DNA of 15,629 nt from Leptolyngbyaceae cyanobacterium CSSed165cm_216 (lineage in GTDB: Bacteria > Cyanobacteriota > Cyanobacteriia > Phormidesmidales > Phormidesmidaceae), in NCBI GenBank assembly GCA_007135385.1, contig SLIY01000192.1, positions 1 to 15,629 on the forward strand, in the 5' to 3' direction. The notes under the pieces were generated by a model. That model was not told where the DNA came from and did no database searches. It saw only the letters and a list, made by a program, of their open reading frames with translations. Positions 13,731 to 15,629 of the stretch are shown in pieces. Made by a program: the position numbers and the translations under genes. Every line of letters begins with the position of its first letter. The stretch's first letter is position 1.

Positions 13731-14411
13731 ATGGCATCTCTAATCGCTTCGCTATTACCCTACATTTTGGGCAGTGCCCTGGTGCCGCTACAAATAATCA
13801 TTGCCCTCTTGTTGTTGCAGAGTCCTCAGCAGGGATTGCTGAAAGGGGTTGCCTATGTCATCGGTATGACTGTTACCCGCCTGTTTCAAGGGGTGGTGTT
13901 TGCCCTGGTCCTGGGAGATGCAGTAGCCGATACGGCCGGGGCCGGGGGGCAAGGGCCAGTGATGTCTACCCTACTGCTGGTATTGGGGATTGTACTGCTG
14001 ATTACCGCCTACAAGAAATGGCAGAAACAGTCTGACCCGGATGATCCGCCTCCTAAATGGCTGACGGCAATAGACGATGTGAGCCCCCTTCAGGCCCTGG
14101 GGTTTGGGGTCGGGCTACCCCTCATTGCTGTGAAGCTGTGGGTGTTTACCCTCAGTGCTTTAGCCGCGATCGCCACGGCCCAACTTGGACTTCAAGCCGC
14201 TGCGATCGCCTATTTCCTATTCATTGTCTTAGCCCAGGCTTTACTGCTGCTGCCAATTTTGCTGCGGTTGGTGCTACCTCAGCGATCTCAGCTGATGCTA
14301 GAGCGCCTATCCACCTGGCTGACCACCTATAACCGGCCAATTGTGGTGATGGTGTCCCTGGTGTTTGGCCTGTTGTTTTTACAGTCAGGGATCAGTGGTT
14401 TGCGGGCCTAG
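13731..14411 (+). CDS. GAP/Sap family (LysE-like) six-helix membrane protein
   Basis: 226 residues, almost entirely hydrophobic, with six predicted transmembrane helices at about 7-29, 37-62, 77-94, 120-148, 153-181 and 203-219, and a charged cytoplasmic-type loop at 95-118 (KKWQKQSDPDDPPPKW). The N-terminal pattern LVPLQIIIALLLL with GVAYVIGMTVTRL, and the FGVGLPLIAVKLWVF segment in helix 4, match the GAP family (Sap, sulfolipid-1-addressing protein, PF11139), a branch of the LysE transporter superfamily. Its substrate in cyanobacteria is not known to me. ATG 13731 has only a weak GGGA-like ribosome site. It is divergent from the carbonic anhydrase gene, and a tandem repeat follows its stop at once. 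A role in bicarbonate or other solute transport cannot be concluded from position alone. Confidence 0.8.
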   Translation: MASLIASLLPYILGSALVPLQIIIALLLLQSPQQGLLKGVAYVIGMTVTRLFQGVVFALVLGDAVADTAGAGGQGPVMSTLLLVLGIVLLITAYKKWQKQSDPDDPPPKWLTAIDDVSPLQALGFGVGLPLIAVKLWVFTLSALAAIATAQLGLQAAAIAYFLFIVLAQALLLLPILLRLVLPQRSQLMLERLSTWLTTYNRPIVVMVSLVFGLLFLQSGISGLRA

Positions 14412-14417
14412 GGGTAA

Positions 14418-14600
14418 GGGGCTTCGTTCTTCCCGTTTCTTTTTTCGTTCTTCAAAATGTAAGCGAGGGGCTTCGTTTTTCCCTTTTCTTTTTTCGTTCT
14501 TCAACATGTAAGCGAGGGGCTTCGTTCTTCCCGTTTCTTTTTTCGTTCTTCAAAATGTAAGCGAGGGGCTTCGTTCTTCCCGTTTCTTTTTTCGTTCTTC
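14418..14600. repeat. 49-bp tandem repeat, three full copies plus a 36-bp partial copy
   Basis: Copies start at 14418, 14467, 14516 and 14565. Copies 1 and 3 are identical; copy 2 differs at three positions; copy 4 stops after 36 bp, all identical to copy 1. The unit begins GGGGCTTCGTTCTTCCCG, has a T6 run, repeats CGTTCTT 21 bp further on and ends AAAATGTAAGCGA. There are no spacers, so it is not a CRISPR array. The + strand is strongly pyrimidine-rich. It fills most of the 233 bp between the GAP-family gene and the PfkB gene, and ends 34 bp before the PfkB ribosome site. Confidence 0.95.
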
Positions 14601-14633
14601 AGGTGGGGGTGATGGCGTAGGGTGAATATATTT

Positions 14634-14640
14634 AGGAGGT
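14634..14640 (+). promoter_or_regulatory. Strong ribosome binding site of the PfkB-type kinase
   Basis: AGGAGGT lies four bases before GTG 14645 and settles the use of a GTG start. It is the best Shine-Dalgarno sequence in the window. Confidence 0.8.
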
Positions 14641-14644
14641 ACTT

Positions 14645-15499
14645 GTGCGAGGCCTATTTGTGGGGTTGATCACCCTGGATTGCGTGTACCAGGTCCACCA
14701 TGTTCCAGAGGCCAACGAGAAAACCGTGGCCCAGGATAGCTGGCTGGGGGCGGGAGGACCGGCCACCAACGCCGCCGTCACCTTCAGCCAGATGGGGAAC
14801 GCCGCCCAGGTGCTGGGTGCCCTGGGGCAACACCCTATGACCAGCCTGGTGCGAGCTGATCTGGCCCACCATGAGGTAGACGTCCTGGACCTGAGCCCAG
14901 CGATCGCCGACCCGCCCCCCCTATCGACCATCTTGGTCACCGCTGCCACTGGCGATCGCGCTGTTATCTCCCGCAATGCCGTCGGTCGTCAGATTGAGCC
15001 TCCCCTGCACTACGATCATTGGTTGAGGGGCGTAGATGTGGTGCTGGTGGATGGTCACCAGATGGCCTTGGGACGGGCCGTTGCCACCCTGGCCCGCCAA
15101 CGCAGTATTCCCGTGGTGATTGATGCCGGTAGCTGGAAGCCCGGCTTTGAGACAGTCTTGCCCCTGGCCACCAGCGTCATTGCCGCCGCCAAATTCCGGC
15201 TGCCCGATCAGCCCACGGCCACAGAGACCCTGCAAGCCCTGCACCAGATGGGCATCCCGGAAGTGGCCATGACCCACGGACCAGACCCGATCCAACTGTG
15301 GCGCGATGGAGACATTGTCGAGCTACCAGTACCCGCCGTGGCCGTCACCGATACCCTGGGAGCCGGGGACATTTTCCATGGCGCCTTTTGCCACTATCGG
15401 CTCAGCCATGGGGTTGACACCGCCCTCACCCTGGCAGCCCAGGTAGCAGCCCAGAGTTGTCAGCAGTTTGGACCGCGATCGTGGTGTAAAGTCCGTTGA
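14645..15499 (+). CDS. PfkB (ribokinase) family carbohydrate kinase
   Basis: Cytoplasmic sugar or nucleoside kinase of 284 residues, starting at GTG 14645. The N-terminus MRGLFVGLITLDCVYQV has the family's opening 'G...D' strand with Asp12, which binds substrate hydroxyls. Gly-rich motif 1 is GAGGPATNAA at 35-44. Motif 2 is DTLGAGDIFHGAF from 236, with catalytic base Asp242 in GAGD and the anion hole around it. Length and order fit ribokinase/adenosine kinase relatives, but the substrate cannot be read from sequence. The C-terminus, ending QFGPRSWCKVR, is rather short but covers the last helix. It has its own strong ribosome site. No pathway partner gene is adjacent within the window. The tandem repeat upstream may lie in its leader or control region. 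Confidence 0.93.
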   Translation: MRGLFVGLITLDCVYQVHHVPEANEKTVAQDSWLGAGGPATNAAVTFSQMGNAAQVLGALGQHPMTSLVRADLAHHEVDVLDLSPAIADPPPLSTILVTAATGDRAVISRNAVGRQIEPPLHYDHWLRGVDVVLVDGHQMALGRAVATLARQRSIPVVIDAGSWKPGFETVLPLATSVIAAAKFRLPDQPTATETLQALHQMGIPEVAMTHGPDPIQLWRDGDIVELPVPAVAVTDTLGAGDIFHGAFCHYRLSHGVDTALTLAAQVAAQSCQQFGPRSWCKVR

Positions 15500-15527
15500 T
15501 GGGCAGGGTAATGTCTTACACAGAGCC

Positions 15528-15565
15528 GTAGGGTGCATTCGCGCAGCGGAGCGGAGCAATGCACC
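15528..15565. repeat. Dispersed palindromic repeat (GTAGGGTGCATT... type)
   Basis: GGTGCATT at 15532-15539 and AATGCACC at 15558-15565 form a perfect 8-bp inverted repeat around CGCGCAGCGGAGCGGAGC. The arrangement GTAGGGTGC...GCACC is a familiar dispersed repeat of cyanobacterial intergenic regions (recalled, not searched). The remaining bases to the right edge hold no gene that I can see. Confidence 0.65.
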
Positions 15566-15629
15566 GCTAGGGTGAAGCTCCGCCATCGCAAGCACCATTC
15601 AAAACCGGGCACTTTAACAGAAGTGCACC

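Noticed and set aside
14418..14600. The regular repeat could be a CRISPR array
   Set aside because: The 49-bp units are strictly contiguous and near-identical; there are no unique spacers, no cas genes and no leader.

Overview
The window comes from a cyanobacterium. The HIP1 octamer GCGATCGC occurs roughly twenty times across it. The gene set is cyanobacterial (a CcaA-type beta-carbonic anhydrase and a PAS/GAF/GGDEF protein with a GAF domain that resembles a cyanobacteriochrome). Several kinds of cyanobacterial dispersed palindromes and heptanucleotide tandem repeats are present. The DNA is moderately GC-rich; I cannot name the genus.

Layout. Positions 1-232 hold the 3' end of a formylglycine-generating-enzyme-like (FGE/lectin-fold) protein. 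Positions 233-1898 are a decayed zone: a heptanucleotide repeat array, a umuC pseudogene with several lesions, the C-terminal remnant of a second gene, and a palindromic element at its broken end. From 1899 to 9049 the genes are intact: a Na/Pi cotransporter-family protein (-) with no standard start codon at its expected N-terminus, recF (+, TTG start), a DUF2459-like membrane-anchored protein (+), and a long uvrA (-) that carries a heptanucleotide repeat in frame. Divergent from uvrA is a 990-residue sensor diguanylate cyclase (9259-12231). Next come a small VOC-fold protein (-), a beta-carbonic anhydrase (-), a six-helix GAP/LysE-like membrane protein (+), a four-copy 49-bp tandem repeat, and a PfkB-type kinase (+, GTG start). 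The window ends in a dispersed palindrome.

How the genes fit together. There is no single operon; most neighbours are on alternating strands. Three DNA-repair genes occur (the umuC relic, recF, uvrA), but they are not co-transcribed. The strongest leads are four: the GAF domain with a DXCF motif and a second Cys 28 residues later, followed by Leu instead of His; the adenine-type variability pattern at the end of the FGE-like protein, as in diversity-generating retroelement targets; the family of tandem arrays whose unit lengths (7, 14, 49 bp) are all multiples of seven, one of them translated inside UvrA; and the start codon of the Na/Pi protein. I saw no CRISPR array, rRNA, tRNA, transposase or reverse transcriptase.
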